Of a DNA stretch of 64,000 bases, positions 41,046-50,725 are shown in pieces; position 1 is the first letter of the stretch; each line of letters starts with the position of its first letter. A model generated the notes under the pieces. The model saw only the letters and a program-made list of their open reading frames with translations. It was not told the DNA's origin and did not search any database. Origin of the DNA: Rhizobium hidalgonense (GTDB taxonomy: Bacteria; Pseudomonadota; Alphaproteobacteria; Rhizobiales; Rhizobiaceae); assembly GCF_002914525.1 (NCBI RefSeq), contig NZ_LODW01000139.1, positions 1 to 64,000 of the forward strand. The letters are read 5' to 3'. The position numbers were made by a program, and so were the translations under genes.

Positions 41046-42773
41046 CTAGTTGCTCCAAGCGGAATTATAGCTCCATGCCTCGTAGCTTTCGATTCGGCTG
41101 CTGTCTGCAGACTTCACTTCGAGCGTGGTCAGGTCTGTGATTTTATAGGTGCGGCGGGTGCCGCAGACCGCACCCCCATTGGCGAAGACCTCGACGACGC
41201 CGCGGTCGAAGAACAATGTTAACCGTTCGAGTTTCAGCGGCGCTGAGCGGTACTTGATCTCACCATTATCCTCCGCCACCGTCAGCTCAAGCCGCCGCGC
41301 GCTGTGGGCCAACCTGAAGCTCTCCCCGTCACTGCCCCGCGCGACGATCTGAACTCCATCCAGATCACCTTCCAAAGACAATTCGACGGGGCGCCTTGGT
41401 TCGCATGCAAACTGATAAGGTGCAGTCTGTGCAAGGTTGTGGGCGCGCAGGCGCTGGCAACCCTTCTCCGGCATCATTGTCAAATTCCGTTCGGCGTCTA
41501 GGCCGAGCACGCGCGGCAGCGATAGCTCGCCGCTATAGGGCGAACCCGGCGGCTTGCGGAATTCCCAATTGAAGAGCCAGGCAAAAGCGATCTGGCGGTC
41601 CTTTGCGCGGAAGCTCTGCATCGCGTAAAAATCGGTACCGAAATCCAATTCCTGCAAAGCCGGGGTCGCCGGCATGAAGCGATCGCCCTCGAAAGTGCCA
41701 ACCTGGGCGTAAAGCAAGTTGTGACGGCCGGTTTCCGGTTCGGTGTAGCCGACAAAGCCCATCACCAGGACATAGTGACCATTGAGCTCGAAGAAATCCG
41801 GACACTCCACGCAGCGTGCGCCGTGCTGGCGAAAATGCTCGGAAGCGCGATAGAGGACGGACATGAATTTCCAGTCCTCGCCATCCTCGGACCCATAGAG
41901 CAGGACGGCGGGATCACCATCGATCGCGGCGCCCAGCACCATTCGGTAAGCCCCGCACGCTGCATCGTACCAAACCTTTGGATCGCGCAAATCATGGGAG
42001 CTGCCGGAAGGACCGTCGACCAGCACCAGCTTATTGGCGTCCGGACGCAGCAGATCGGCGGATGGCAACACTCTTTTCTGAACTTCCTTGTAGTCCTTGA
42101 ACAGGTCATACGCCGGCAGTCGTTCTGTGTAGTAGAAGCTGAGCTTGCCGTCCTGGCCGACGAAGGCACTTCCCGAGAAGGCCCCACCGGTGGCGCCCAG
42201 CGACCAGAGGTTCTGCTCCGGGTGCAGGAAGACCGGCAGATGGATCCAGCGGTAAAGGTCATCGCTGACGGCATGGCCCCAGTGCATCGGCCCCCATTCC
42301 GACTCGACGGGATGGAACTGGTAAAACAGATGATAGCGGCCGTCGATGAAACATATCCCGTTGGGGTCGTTCATCCAGGCCTGAAACGGCGAGAACCTGA
42401 GCTGCGGACGATTGGTATCGCTCTCATACCACTCCGGCCAGGATGTCCTCGGTCGGGCGATGACGTGGCCATCACGCAACTCCAGGAAAGTCACGCCCTT
42501 CTCAGTCACATTCTCCGAATTGAAGCTGTAGAGCAGCGGAATTTCAATTGCGCTGTCGTCCCATTCCAGCGTGAGCGGGCCAGCCGCATAATGGGTATAG
42601 GAATAGAATTGAAAACAGGGCGGCAGATGCGCGATCCGGTAAACGACGCAATCGCCGACACGCAAAACGAAGGCATCGACGGGATCTTCAGCAGCAGATT
42701 TTCCTGGTTTTTGCCGGGCCCAGATCTCGAAACGCGCACCCCGCTCAGCACTCAATTGCACCCTGGTCTTCAT
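41046..42773 (-). CDS. Glycoside hydrolase family 32 beta-fructosidase
   Basis: This 575-aa protein has an N-terminal extension of about 120 residues, then the GH32 five-bladed propeller: FQAWMNDPNGICF near 130 with the nucleophile Asp, the FSGSAF box near 200, the LRDPKVWY transition-state Asp near 265 and VECPDFFEL near 320 with the acid/base Glu. A beta-sandwich follows. There is no signal peptide, so it should act in the cytoplasm on imported fructo-oligosaccharides. Last gene of the fructan operon, 116 bp after the GH91 gene. Confidence 0.9.
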   Translation of the reverse strand: MKTRVQLSAERGARFEIWARQKPGKSAAEDPVDAFVLRVGDCVVYRIAHLPPCFQFYSYTHYAAGPLTLEWDDSAIEIPLLYSFNSENVTEKGVTFLELRDGHVIARPRTSWPEWYESDTNRPQLRFSPFQAWMNDPNGICFIDGRYHLFYQFHPVESEWGPMHWGHAVSDDLYRWIHLPVFLHPEQNLWSLGATGGAFSGSAFVGQDGKLSFYYTERLPAYDLFKDYKEVQKRVLPSADLLRPDANKLVLVDGPSGSSHDLRDPKVWYDAACGAYRMVLGAAIDGDPAVLLYGSEDGEDWKFMSVLYRASEHFRQHGARCVECPDFFELNGHYVLVMGFVGYTEPETGRHNLLYAQVGTFEGDRFMPATPALQELDFGTDFYAMQSFRAKDRQIAFAWLFNWEFRKPPGSPYSGELSLPRVLGLDAERNLTMMPEKGCQRLRAHNLAQTAPYQFACEPRRPVELSLEGDLDGVQIVARGSDGESFRLAHSARRLELTVAEDNGEIKYRSAPLKLERLTLFFDRGVVEVFANGGAVCGTRRTYKITDLTTLEVKSADSSRIESYEAWSYNSAWSN

Positions 42774-42889
42774 TCACTCCTCCTTCCGAGCGTAACGTCG
42801 TAGCTGGACTGCTTCTTTGACCTAACGCCAGGGCGCACGATCGACAGTCCGGCCACTGGGCTTCTGGCCGTTTATTGGTTCGGAATTGA

Positions 42890-44302
42890 TCAGGGATTGG
42901 AAACAACTGCGTTAAACGATGGAGTGCCTCTAAAAGCATTCACGCTTCTGTCGATCACAACCTGTTCGTCATTGCCGGAATCCAGGACTGTATTGCGCAC
43001 CGATCCATCTTGCACCAGTACCGACGTCACTTCGAGCGGCTTCAGATTGTCGGTTGACAGCAACGCGCCCACTTGCGTTGAAAAGCAGGCACTGTTCGGT
43101 GCGTCATTGATTTGCGATGTTTCGGTTGTGGCCACAATGTGATTATTGGCTATGTAATTGCCGCTACCGGAAACCAGATTAATGATCACCGGCTTTACGC
43201 CGAGGGGCCTGATATATTGAGTATCCAATGTTTCCGAAATGTGGTTCGCAATTACCGAGTTGTTACTGCCGTCAATTCGTAAAAGCCCGAACAGATCATC
43301 CAAGCCGTTGTCGTACTTCTGCATAGGCGCCCACGGCTCGCGATCTCGCAAAAAGTGATTTGAGGAAACCAAATTCTCGCAGCAATTATCAGCAAAAACC
43401 AACATTCCGGGATAAAAGGAATGGAATCTATTTCCTGTGACCGAGGAGCGCACCACGCCGGAAAAATAGACGCTGCTAGCGCCTCGAGGGAATATGTTGT
43501 TTGACGATACCAGAATGCCACCGTAATTTTCCGCGTAAATGGAATGTCCCCGATATCCGGCTCCGACGAAATTATTCGTTATTCTCGAGGCCTGGCCCAT
43601 ACCCTTTAATTCGATACAGTTGCCGCATTCAGCAATGAAATTGTTATCTATCGCGAGCGCATCAGCATCATGAACAGTAACGCCGTGCTCCAGATAGATA
43701 AGACCCATTCCTGTTATTCGGAATGAGTCATTGGCGCTGCCGACAAGGATGCCCGTTTTGCCATTCTTGTAGGTATTTTCTGGATCATCTTGCCCCGAAC
43801 CGTCGTCAGCGAAGTGCAGACCATCGATGCAAAAGTCAGCAAACTCCACAGAGCTTATGCGGGGACTTCCGGTGCGCTTAACATAAAACGCGGCTCCCGC
43901 AGCCTCACCGTCAGTGGCCTCTGGAGACAAGTCCACAAGGATGCGACTGCCGCCCGGCCACACTTCGTGCCAGTGCTCCAGCTCGCTTGCGGGTGTGTTG
44001 AACCGGATGCTCGACGACGTAAAACCATGTCCAGAGCCCATAATTTTCAGAAAGCTCACGTCTATAACGACCTGAGTGACAAGACGATAGTCGCCTGGCG
44101 GGATATAGATCACTGCTCCAGGTTTTCCGCCATCATTTAGGTCGGAAACCGGTTGCCTGCTTTTAATATCTGCAATGATGCTATTGATGACCGCTCCAAT
44201 GTCCTCGTAGGGGTTCCCGACGGGATACTTCGTTGCGTCGTAATAGTTTTCACGAACCATTGTTCGTTGCAGGCGATCGGGGGCGATTGATCGGCTAGTC
44301 AT
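42890..44302 (-). CDS. GH91 enzyme: inulin fructotransferase / difructose-anhydride hydrolase family
   Basis: ATG 44302 (after CCAGGAGAAAA) gives 470 aa of right-handed beta-helix. It follows inulin fructotransferases closely: DIGAVINSIIADIKSRQ near 30, AVIYIPPGDYRLVTQVVIDVSFLKIMGSGHG near 55-90, NGKTGILVGSANDSFRITGMGLIYLEHG near 185, AECGNCIELKGMGQASRITNN near 230 and NGLDDLFGLLRI near 330. Family members either convert inulin to difructose anhydride (DFA) or hydrolyse DFA to inulobiose. With no signal peptide and with an importer and GH32 alongside, an intracellular DFA hydrolase role is the better guess. Confidence 0.85.
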   Translation of the reverse strand: MTSRSIAPDRLQRTMVRENYYDATKYPVGNPYEDIGAVINSIIADIKSRQPVSDLNDGGKPGAVIYIPPGDYRLVTQVVIDVSFLKIMGSGHGFTSSSIRFNTPASELEHWHEVWPGGSRILVDLSPEATDGEAAGAAFYVKRTGSPRISSVEFADFCIDGLHFADDGSGQDDPENTYKNGKTGILVGSANDSFRITGMGLIYLEHGVTVHDADALAIDNNFIAECGNCIELKGMGQASRITNNFVGAGYRGHSIYAENYGGILVSSNNIFPRGASSVYFSGVVRSSVTGNRFHSFYPGMLVFADNCCENLVSSNHFLRDREPWAPMQKYDNGLDDLFGLLRIDGSNNSVIANHISETLDTQYIRPLGVKPVIINLVSGSGNYIANNHIVATTETSQINDAPNSACFSTQVGALLSTDNLKPLEVTSVLVQDGSVRNTVLDSGNDEQVVIDRSVNAFRGTPSFNAVVSNP

Positions 44303-44327
44303 TGTTGGTTTTCTCCTGGCAATGCCA

Positions 44328-45470
44328 TCACCAGATGCTGGTGCGGGTGTCCGGTTCAAAAAAGTGAAGTTCTTCGGCATTGACAGCGATGCGCGCGATG
44401 TCACCTGCGCGTACCGTGCTCTTCGGAGAAAAACGGGCTACAGCAGCTTTTTCGTCGCCGATGTCGGCGACGGCGTCCGGGTCGCCCGCATCCACCCAAG
44501 GTGCGTCGATATTCAGATGCACCATGGATTCAGAGCCCAGCGCCTCGACAAGAGTGACCGCGGCCGAGATCTCGGCCGAAGAAGGCCGGATTGCGGCATC
44601 GTTCATGTGCTCTGGCCGAATACCGACAACCACCTGACGGTTAGACGTACCCTTCAGCGAGGGGCGGCGTTCGAAAACCTGGTTGGGAATGTCGAAACTG
44701 TTGCTGCCCAGGGTCAGCGTCTGTCCATTGAGAACGGCCTCGTAGAGATTCATCGAGGGCGATCCGATGAAGGCGGCGACAAAGACATTGTCAGGACGAT
44801 TGTACAGGTTTTGCGGTGTGTCGACTTGCTGCAGCACGCCGCCTTTCATGACAGCGACACGGTCACCCATCGTCATCGCCTCGACCTGGTCGTGGGTCAC
44901 GTAAATGGTAGTGACATTCAGTTTTCTTTGCAGGCTGGCGATCTCGGCGCGCATCTGCACGCGCAGCTTGGCATCAAGGTTCGACAACGGTTCGTCCATC
45001 AGAAAAGCCGCCGGTTTGCGGACGATTGCTCTTCCCATGGCGACACGCTGACGCTGGCCTCCGGAGAGGAGCGCCGGTTTGCGGTCGAGCAGAGCCGTCA
45101 GTTCGAGGATGCGTGCGGCTTCGTCCACGCGGCTGGAAATCTCGGACTTCGGAAGGCCTGCCATCAGCAAAGGAAAGGCAATGTTCTCCCGCACCGTCTT
45201 GTGCGGATAGAGCGCGTAGGACTGGAAGACCATGGCAATGTCGCGATCCTTGGGATCGATATCGTTGACGACCGTATTGCCGATCCTGACTTCACCGCTG
45301 GAAATGCTCTCCAGGCCGGCGATCATCCGAAGTGCCGTCGACTTCCCGCATCCCGACGGACCGACAAACACCATGAACTCACCGTCCTTGATGTCGAAGT
45401 TGAGATCATGAAGAGCGTGAAAGCTGTTTCCGTAAACCTTGTTGATATTGCGCAGTTCTATATCGGCCAT
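44328..45470 (-). CDS. Sugar ABC transporter ATPase (MalK/UgpC type)
   Basis: This 380-aa protein has Walker A GPSGCGKST near residue 37, Q-loop VFQSYALYPH, signature LSGGQRQRVAMGRAIVR near 133, Walker B AAFLMDEPLSNLDAKLR and the switch YVTHDQVEAMTMGDR near 190, followed by a C-terminal TOBE/OB regulatory domain. It energises the two permeases encoded just upstream (10 bp away) and lies 25 bp before the GH91 gene. Confidence 0.93.
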   Translation of the reverse strand: MADIELRNINKVYGNSFHALHDLNFDIKDGEFMVFVGPSGCGKSTALRMIAGLESISSGEVRIGNTVVNDIDPKDRDIAMVFQSYALYPHKTVRENIAFPLLMAGLPKSEISSRVDEAARILELTALLDRKPALLSGGQRQRVAMGRAIVRKPAAFLMDEPLSNLDAKLRVQMRAEIASLQRKLNVTTIYVTHDQVEAMTMGDRVAVMKGGVLQQVDTPQNLYNRPDNVFVAAFIGSPSMNLYEAVLNGQTLTLGSNSFDIPNQVFERRPSLKGTSNRQVVVGIRPEHMNDAAIRPSSAEISAAVTLVEALGSESMVHLNIDAPWVDAGDPDAVADIGDEKAAVARFSPKSTVRAGDIARIAVNAEELHFFEPDTRTSIW

Positions 45471-45480
45471 GTTTGTCTCC

Positions 45481-46317
45481 TCATCCCTTCACAGCGCCGA
45501 ACGTCAGCCCGCCGACAATCTGTTTTTGAAGTGCGAGTGTTACGATGATGACGGGCAGTGAATAGAGCACGGCCGCCGCGGTCATCGCTCCCCAGGCAAG
45601 CCCATAGACCGAGTTGTATTCGGCAATGACGATCGGCGCCGTCTTGGTCGTTTCAGACGTCAGCAGCAGTGCGTAGAGAAACTCGTTCCAGCTGGTGATG
45701 AAGGTAAAGAGCGCGGTCACCGCGATCCCGCCCGTCATGATCGGAAGGATGATCTTGCGAAAGGCCTGGAACCGTGTGCATCCGTCCATGCGCGCGGCTT
45801 CTTCGAGTTCCTTCGGCACGCTCTCGAAAAAAGCCGACATGAGCAGCAGCGCCAGCGGCACAGCAGCCGAGCTGTGAGCGAGAACCAGGCCAGGAATGGT
45901 GTCGAGCAGGCCCATGGACTTCAAAAGCTGGAACAGAGGCACACCGAGCGACACCGACGGCACCATGCGGGTGACCAGAGCAAAGAGCAGGAAAAGTGTC
46001 GTGGTTCGGCGGCGATACTGGGTGGCGACATAGGCGGCCGGCACGGCCACCACCAGCGAGAGCGCGGTCGTCAGCACCGCCACTGTGAGGGAATTGACGA
46101 AGGCCTTCGGCAAAGTGGACGATTGCAAAACCTCGCGAAAATTCTCGAACGCTATGACGGCGGGAAAGAACCTCGGGGGGATCTGCTGGACATCGGCCGC
46201 CGGTTTGATGGAAGTCATCAACAGATAGATGTAGGGCAGCGCGTAAGACAGCACGAGCACGAGGGCTGCGGCGTTAATCAAGGCTCCGCTAACATTGGGG
46301 CGGGACACTCTATGCAT
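45481..46317 (-). CDS. Sugar ABC transporter permease (MalG type)
   Basis: ATG 46317 gives 278 aa with six predicted helices and the EAA loop EELEEAARMDGCTRFQAFRKIILPI near residue 185. The start overlaps the end of the upstream permease gene by 8 bp, so 46317 is preferred over the longer frame. Second permease of the carbohydrate importer. Confidence 0.9.
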   Translation of the reverse strand: MHRVSRPNVSGALINAAALVLVLSYALPYIYLLMTSIKPAADVQQIPPRFFPAVIAFENFREVLQSSTLPKAFVNSLTVAVLTTALSLVVAVPAAYVATQYRRRTTTLFLLFALVTRMVPSVSLGVPLFQLLKSMGLLDTIPGLVLAHSSAAVPLALLLMSAFFESVPKELEEAARMDGCTRFQAFRKIILPIMTGGIAVTALFTFITSWNEFLYALLLTSETTKTAPIVIAEYNSVYGLAWGAMTAAAVLYSLPVIIVTLALQKQIVGGLTFGAVKG

Positions 46318-47191
46318 GGGCCGGCCTCCAAATCTTCCAATAGGCAATCCCGGCCAGAACCATCATGACGCATAGGAACAAGGTGCCGGACGCCGATGCT
46401 TCACCGAGATCGCCGAAACGAACCATCCTCTGATAGATGTTCATCGAGAACACTTCCGAAGCGTGATTGGGGCCGCCTTGCGTCTGTATCCAGATGAGGT
46501 CGAAGGTCTTGGCCGCATCTACACCGCGCACGATGACGATGACGGCGATAACGGGACGCATCAACGGCAAGGTGACGTGCCAAAACCGCTTGAACGCATT
46601 CGCACCATCTATCCGCGCTGCTTCGAGCAAGTCTTTCGGAATGTTCGTCAACCCGGCGTAAGACACGAGCGCGACAAACGAGGTCGTCAGCCAGATATCG
46701 GCGAAGGAAACAGAATAAATCACGATGTCCTCATCGGACAGCCAGGCGATCGCATCGGGGTCGCTGATAATACCCAGATGGACAAGCCCATAATTAAGAA
46801 TGCCAATGTTGCCGACCAACAGAAAGCGCCACAGCAGGCCGGCGACGATCGGTGGCACCATCAGGGGCAGCGTGAACACAGTGCGATGCCAGCGCGATTG
46901 GCCAGGAAGTGCCGAAAACAGGAGAGCGGCGCAGAAGCCGAAGGTAAACTCGAAGAACAACGCAAAGACAGAATACTGAATCGTTCTCAGTGCGCTTTCG
47001 GCGACGCGCCTAGAGGTGAGCGCGTCGATATAGTTCCTCAGCCCGACCCACTCGCGTATGTGGGGGGTGATGGTGTCGACCTTGAAAAACGAATCGAACA
47101 CCAGCAGCCCAATCGGGTAGGCGACCAGCAGGCCCAGAATGGCAAGCGCCGGCGCAAGCATGTAAAGCACAAATCGGTCTTCACCCGACAT
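46310..47191 (-). CDS. Sugar ABC transporter permease (MalF type)
   Basis: This 293-aa six-helix protein has the EAA loop IPKDLLEAARIDGANAFKRFWHVTLPLM near residue 195 and an N-terminal helix LYMLAPALAILGLLVAYPIGLLV. It forms the heterodimeric channel with the MalG-type protein; 62 bp separate it from the binding-protein gene. Confidence 0.9.
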   Translation of the reverse strand: MSGEDRFVLYMLAPALAILGLLVAYPIGLLVFDSFFKVDTITPHIREWVGLRNYIDALTSRRVAESALRTIQYSVFALFFEFTFGFCAALLFSALPGQSRWHRTVFTLPLMVPPIVAGLLWRFLLVGNIGILNYGLVHLGIISDPDAIAWLSDEDIVIYSVSFADIWLTTSFVALVSYAGLTNIPKDLLEAARIDGANAFKRFWHVTLPLMRPVIAVIVIVRGVDAAKTFDLIWIQTQGGPNHASEVFSMNIYQRMVRFGDLGEASASGTLFLCVMMVLAGIAYWKIWRPAHA

Positions 47192-47253
47192 GGCTGTCTC
47201 CGAACTGATGAAATGCGGAGGATTTCTCCTCCGCCGACGTTGAGGATAGCGGG

Positions 47254-48513
47254 TTAGTTCAGGATGTCCTCGATCGTTTCTTTGGCATCCATCAGGATCT
47301 TGCCGACATCCGCCTGACAGGTCAGGGCCTGCTGCACGGCCGGAAGGACCGCTTCATCAACGATTTCCTGATATTTCTCGTTCATCGGCCGACCTTGGGT
47401 CGCAGGCGCACTGAGCGTCTCAAGCAGCGGCGTGAAGTGCTCGTAGCCGGGCTTGCCGGCGTAACTGCGATAGGCGGAATTCGTCGCGGCGAGGCCAAGC
47501 GGGGCTTCGATGCCCAACGCGTTGTTGGCGATTGCAAAAGCGATGAACTTCTTCGCTGCTTCCTTGTGCTGCGAGGTCGACGGGACGACATTATACCAGG
47601 GACCGGGAATGGCTACGATTCCTGCATCGCCGTCGAGCATCGGAGCGACGCCGACCTTGCCGCTGACCTTTGAATCCTCGGGCGTCATCTTGTAAGCGTG
47701 CGCCCAGAATTTCATCATCGCCGTCTTGCCCTGATAAAACAGGTTCTGCGCCTCACCCCAACCGATCTCGTTGACGTTTTCCGGGACGGAATGATCGGTG
47801 CAGTGCGGGGCAATGTAGAATTCCAGCGCCTTCTTGTGCGCCTCGTTGTCGATGATGACCTTGCCGTCCTTGTCGAGGATCACGCCGGGCGAGCCCGCCT
47901 GCAGCACATGTGCCATCCACTCCTCCGAGAAGGTGCCGATGGTGTCGGTGCCCCAGAAGTCAATCTTGCCATCGCCATCAGTGTCGCGCGTAAAGAATTT
48001 AGCCATATCGCGCCATTGCTGCCAGGTCTTGGGCGGAGCAAGGGGATAGCCGTACTTCACCTGGAAGGCCTCCTTTTCCTCGGGCTTATCGAACAGATCC
48101 TTTCGATAGAAGACAATCTCGGCGTTTGCCCATGCCGGCATCCCGATGAGCTTGTCTCCGACCTTGGCGTCGGCGAGCAAGGCAGGCGGCAGGTCGGAGC
48201 GAACAGCCTCGGTGAAAAGGGGAGAGAGGTCCTCGACATGTTTAGCGAACTTTGCATTCCAGACCACATCGATTGTCACGACGTCGAAAGCGGATGAGCC
48301 TGAGGCAATCTCGGCCGAGAATTTGTCGAATACGCCTTGATAAGGAACGACAGTAAATTTCACCTCGATGCCGGTTCCGGCGGTGAACTTCTCGGCCACG
48401 GCCTTCTGGAGCATCTCGCCGCCGCCCTCCACCAGGACATTGATCGTTTCGGCTCGGGCGGAGGCCGCCATGAACACAAGCGCAAGCGCGCTGGCACTAA
48501 ATAGTTTCTTCAT
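47254..48513 (-). CDS. Sugar ABC transporter substrate-binding protein (family 1)
   Basis: ATG 48513 (after GGAGGAAACG) gives 419 aa with a clean Sec signal peptide (KKLFSASALALVFMAASARAE) and a type 1 binding-protein body (EMLQKAVAEKFTAGTGIEVKFTVVPY; IDVVWNAKFAKHVEDLSPLF; GMPAWANAEIVFYRKDLFD). First gene of the operon. Likely ligand, from context, is a fructo-oligosaccharide or difructose anhydride; the sequence itself does not show this. Confidence 0.9.
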   Translation of the reverse strand: MKKLFSASALALVFMAASARAETINVLVEGGGEMLQKAVAEKFTAGTGIEVKFTVVPYQGVFDKFSAEIASGSSAFDVVTIDVVWNAKFAKHVEDLSPLFTEAVRSDLPPALLADAKVGDKLIGMPAWANAEIVFYRKDLFDKPEEKEAFQVKYGYPLAPPKTWQQWRDMAKFFTRDTDGDGKIDFWGTDTIGTFSEEWMAHVLQAGSPGVILDKDGKVIIDNEAHKKALEFYIAPHCTDHSVPENVNEIGWGEAQNLFYQGKTAMMKFWAHAYKMTPEDSKVSGKVGVAPMLDGDAGIVAIPGPWYNVVPSTSQHKEAAKKFIAFAIANNALGIEAPLGLAATNSAYRSYAGKPGYEHFTPLLETLSAPATQGRPMNEKYQEIVDEAVLPAVQQALTCQADVGKILMDAKETIEDILN

Positions 48514-48581
48514 CGTTTCCTCCCTGTTTAGGCCCGCGCCACTCACCGCCAGCCTGCATTGCCTGAACAATAATCGCGCTA

Positions 48582-48639
48582 TGACGACGTTGTCAATCAC
48601 CATTGTCGACGTTGTCAGAGAAAAATGTCGACGTTGTCA
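48582..48639 (+). promoter_or_regulatory. Three tandem LacI-type operators at 22-bp spacing
   Basis: TGACGACGTTGTCA (48582-48595) and two copies of TGTCGACGTTGTCA (48604-48617 and 48626-48639) are near-palindromes centred on ACGT, repeated at exactly 22 bp (two helical turns). They sit between the divergent binding-protein gene and lacI-type gene, where the regulator at 48684 should act on both promoters. Confidence 0.75.
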
Positions 48640-48683
48640 TGCGTCTGGGTTAGATATGAGGCCGGATAGGAGATTCCACCGGC

Positions 48684-49703
48684 ATGGTCAGCATTGTCAG
48701 CGTCGCAAAAGCAGCAGGGGTTTCGAATAAGACAGTTTCTCGGGTCATAAACGGTGAGCCCTATGTAACCGAAGAGACGCGGGAGCGCGTGGAAAAGGCC
48801 ATCCGAGACCTCGGTTACATCCCCAATATGGCTGCGCGGCTGATACGTTCCAGCCGGTCGAACACCTTCGGCATCATTACGGACTATGTGTCCACCACGC
48901 CTTATTCGGTCGACATCGTGCGCGGGATTCAGGATTGGGCAAATGCGAATGGAAAAACCATCCTGATGGCCAACACAGGCGGTTCTTCCGAGCGGGAGGC
49001 GGAGATTTGGAAAATATTCCAATCCCATCGCATTGATGGTGTTCTGTATGTGACGATGTACCACCGCATTGTCGACCCCGAAGCGGGCGATGTCAGCATT
49101 CCCACCGTGATGATCAACTGCAGATCGCAAACGAACGAACTCCTGCCATCGATCGAGCCGGACGATTTTCAGGGAGCGCAGGATCTCACCCGCTATCTGA
49201 TCGAACGGGGGCACCGCAGAATTGGATATATCAAGCTCAATCCCGTTCTGCTGGGCGCCGAACTTCGCCTGAAGGCTTTCCGTCAAACCACGGGGGAAGT
49301 CGGACTTGGAGAGGACGATCTCTCCATTCGTCTTGGCATGGAGGGACCGGTCGGGGCCGAAGAGAACTATGTCTTTGCCGCGGCAACCGAAATGCTTCGA
49401 CAAAAGAATCGTCCCACCGCAATTATGAGCGGGAACGATGAGATGGCGATTCAGGTCTACATTGCGACATTGGCGCTGGGATTGCGAATTCCTGAGGATG
49501 TCAGCATCGTCGGTTTCGACGACTTTCGGACGGTTTCAACGGCATTGAAGCCCGAACTGACGACAGCCGCTTTACCCTATTATCACCTCGGCTTTCAGGG
49601 AGCCGAATGGTTGAACAACGTGGTGGCCGGCGGCAATGTTCGACCGAGCACTCGCGTCATCTCCTGTAAGCTGGTCGAGCGCACATCCGTACGTTCGGTG
49701 TGA
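48684..49703 (+). CDS. LacI-family transcriptional regulator of the fructan operon
   Basis: This 339-aa regulator has the LacI headpiece (VSIVSVAKAAGVSNKTVSRVINGEPYVTEETRERVEKAI, about 2-40), hinge helix MAARLIRSSRSNTFG and a periplasmic-binding-like sensor domain (DVSIVGFDDFRTVSTALKPELTT near 270). It is divergent from the sugar-uptake and GH91/GH32 operon and probably represses it until a fructan-derived sugar binds. Confidence 0.9.
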   Translation: MVSIVSVAKAAGVSNKTVSRVINGEPYVTEETRERVEKAIRDLGYIPNMAARLIRSSRSNTFGIITDYVSTTPYSVDIVRGIQDWANANGKTILMANTGGSSEREAEIWKIFQSHRIDGVLYVTMYHRIVDPEAGDVSIPTVMINCRSQTNELLPSIEPDDFQGAQDLTRYLIERGHRRIGYIKLNPVLLGAELRLKAFRQTTGEVGLGEDDLSIRLGMEGPVGAEENYVFAAATEMLRQKNRPTAIMSGNDEMAIQVYIATLALGLRIPEDVSIVGFDDFRTVSTALKPELTTAALPYYHLGFQGAEWLNNVVAGGNVRPSTRVISCKLVERTSVRSV

Positions 49704-49715
49704 CCCCGCTTGTCG

Positions 49716-50600
49716 TCAGCCAAATTGTTCCACCAGGAAATCGATCACCGTCCGCAACATCGCTGTCGGCCGCCGGTTCGGCGGGTAGATGAGGGACATC
49801 GGCACCGGCCTGTAGGACCATTCCGGCAGCACCTGCTCGAGCCGTCCTTCTGTGATATCGGCGGCGAGGAGCAGTTCCGGCTGCAGCACGATTCCGGCGC
49901 CGCTGAGCGCTGCCATGCGCAGTGCTGCCCCCTGGTTGGTCGAGAATTTTCCGGAGATCAGCACGTCGCGCATTTCGCCGTCCGGCCCGACCAGGTGCCA
50001 GCGATCCTGCAGGCGCCAATAGGAGTGGCCGAGGCAGAGATGGTTCGTCAGCGCCTCCGGCGTGGCCGGGCGGCCATGGCGGGCAAGGTACTCCGGTGAG
50101 GCGGCGAGGATCCGCCGATAGGGCGTGAGCGGGCGGGCGACCAGGCTGCTGTCCGATAGCGGGCCGATGTGGATGCCGAGTTCGAAACCCTCGCCGACGA
50201 GGTCATGGACATTGTTGTCGAGCGACAGCTCAATGCTGACGTCGGGATAGGCGTTCTGGTATTCGACCAGCGTCGGCACCAGGATTTGCGTGCCGAAGCT
50301 GACGGGCGCCACCAGCCGAAGCCGGCCACGCGGCGCCGATTGCAGCTCGCTCGCCGAAGCCTCGGCCAGCGCCACTTCGGCAAGTGCGCGCTTGCAGCGC
50401 TCGTAGTAGAGCTGGCCAACCTCCGTCAGCTGATGGCGCCGCGTGGTGCGATGGATCAGCTTCGCCCCGAGCCGGGTCTCGATCGTCTTGATGTGCTTGG
50501 CAACCATGGCGGGCGACACATGCGCGATCTCCGCGGCGGCGGCGAAACTGCCATTGTCGATGACCCTGACGAACATCGCCATGCCGGCCAGCTTGTCCAT
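49716..50600 (-). CDS. LysR-family transcriptional regulator
   Basis: This 294-aa protein has an N-terminal winged helix (MAMFVRVIDNGSFAAAAEIAHVSPAMVAKHIKTIETRLGAKLIHRTTRR) and a LysR substrate domain (RLRLVAPVSFGTQILVPTLVEYQ). Sequence is close to the pattern of CrgA/AaeR-type regulators. It faces the tautomerase gene across 125 bp, which is likely one target. Confidence 0.88.
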   Translation of the reverse strand: MDKLAGMAMFVRVIDNGSFAAAAEIAHVSPAMVAKHIKTIETRLGAKLIHRTTRRHQLTEVGQLYYERCKRALAEVALAEASASELQSAPRGRLRLVAPVSFGTQILVPTLVEYQNAYPDVSIELSLDNNVHDLVGEGFELGIHIGPLSDSSLVARPLTPYRRILAASPEYLARHGRPATPEALTNHLCLGHSYWRLQDRWHLVGPDGEMRDVLISGKFSTNQGAALRMAALSGAGIVLQPELLLAADITEGRLEQVLPEWSYRPVPMSLIYPPNRRPTAMLRTVIDFLVEQFG

Positions 50601-50725
50601 GATTGCCTACCTGTTGGTTTCGAATGACGACACCAGCAGCTTATTTATCAACCTAGGAATTTACAACATAGTCCCCCTGCCCGCGCCACGGCGACGGACA
50701 TTCCCACATGATCAAGGAGAAAAAC

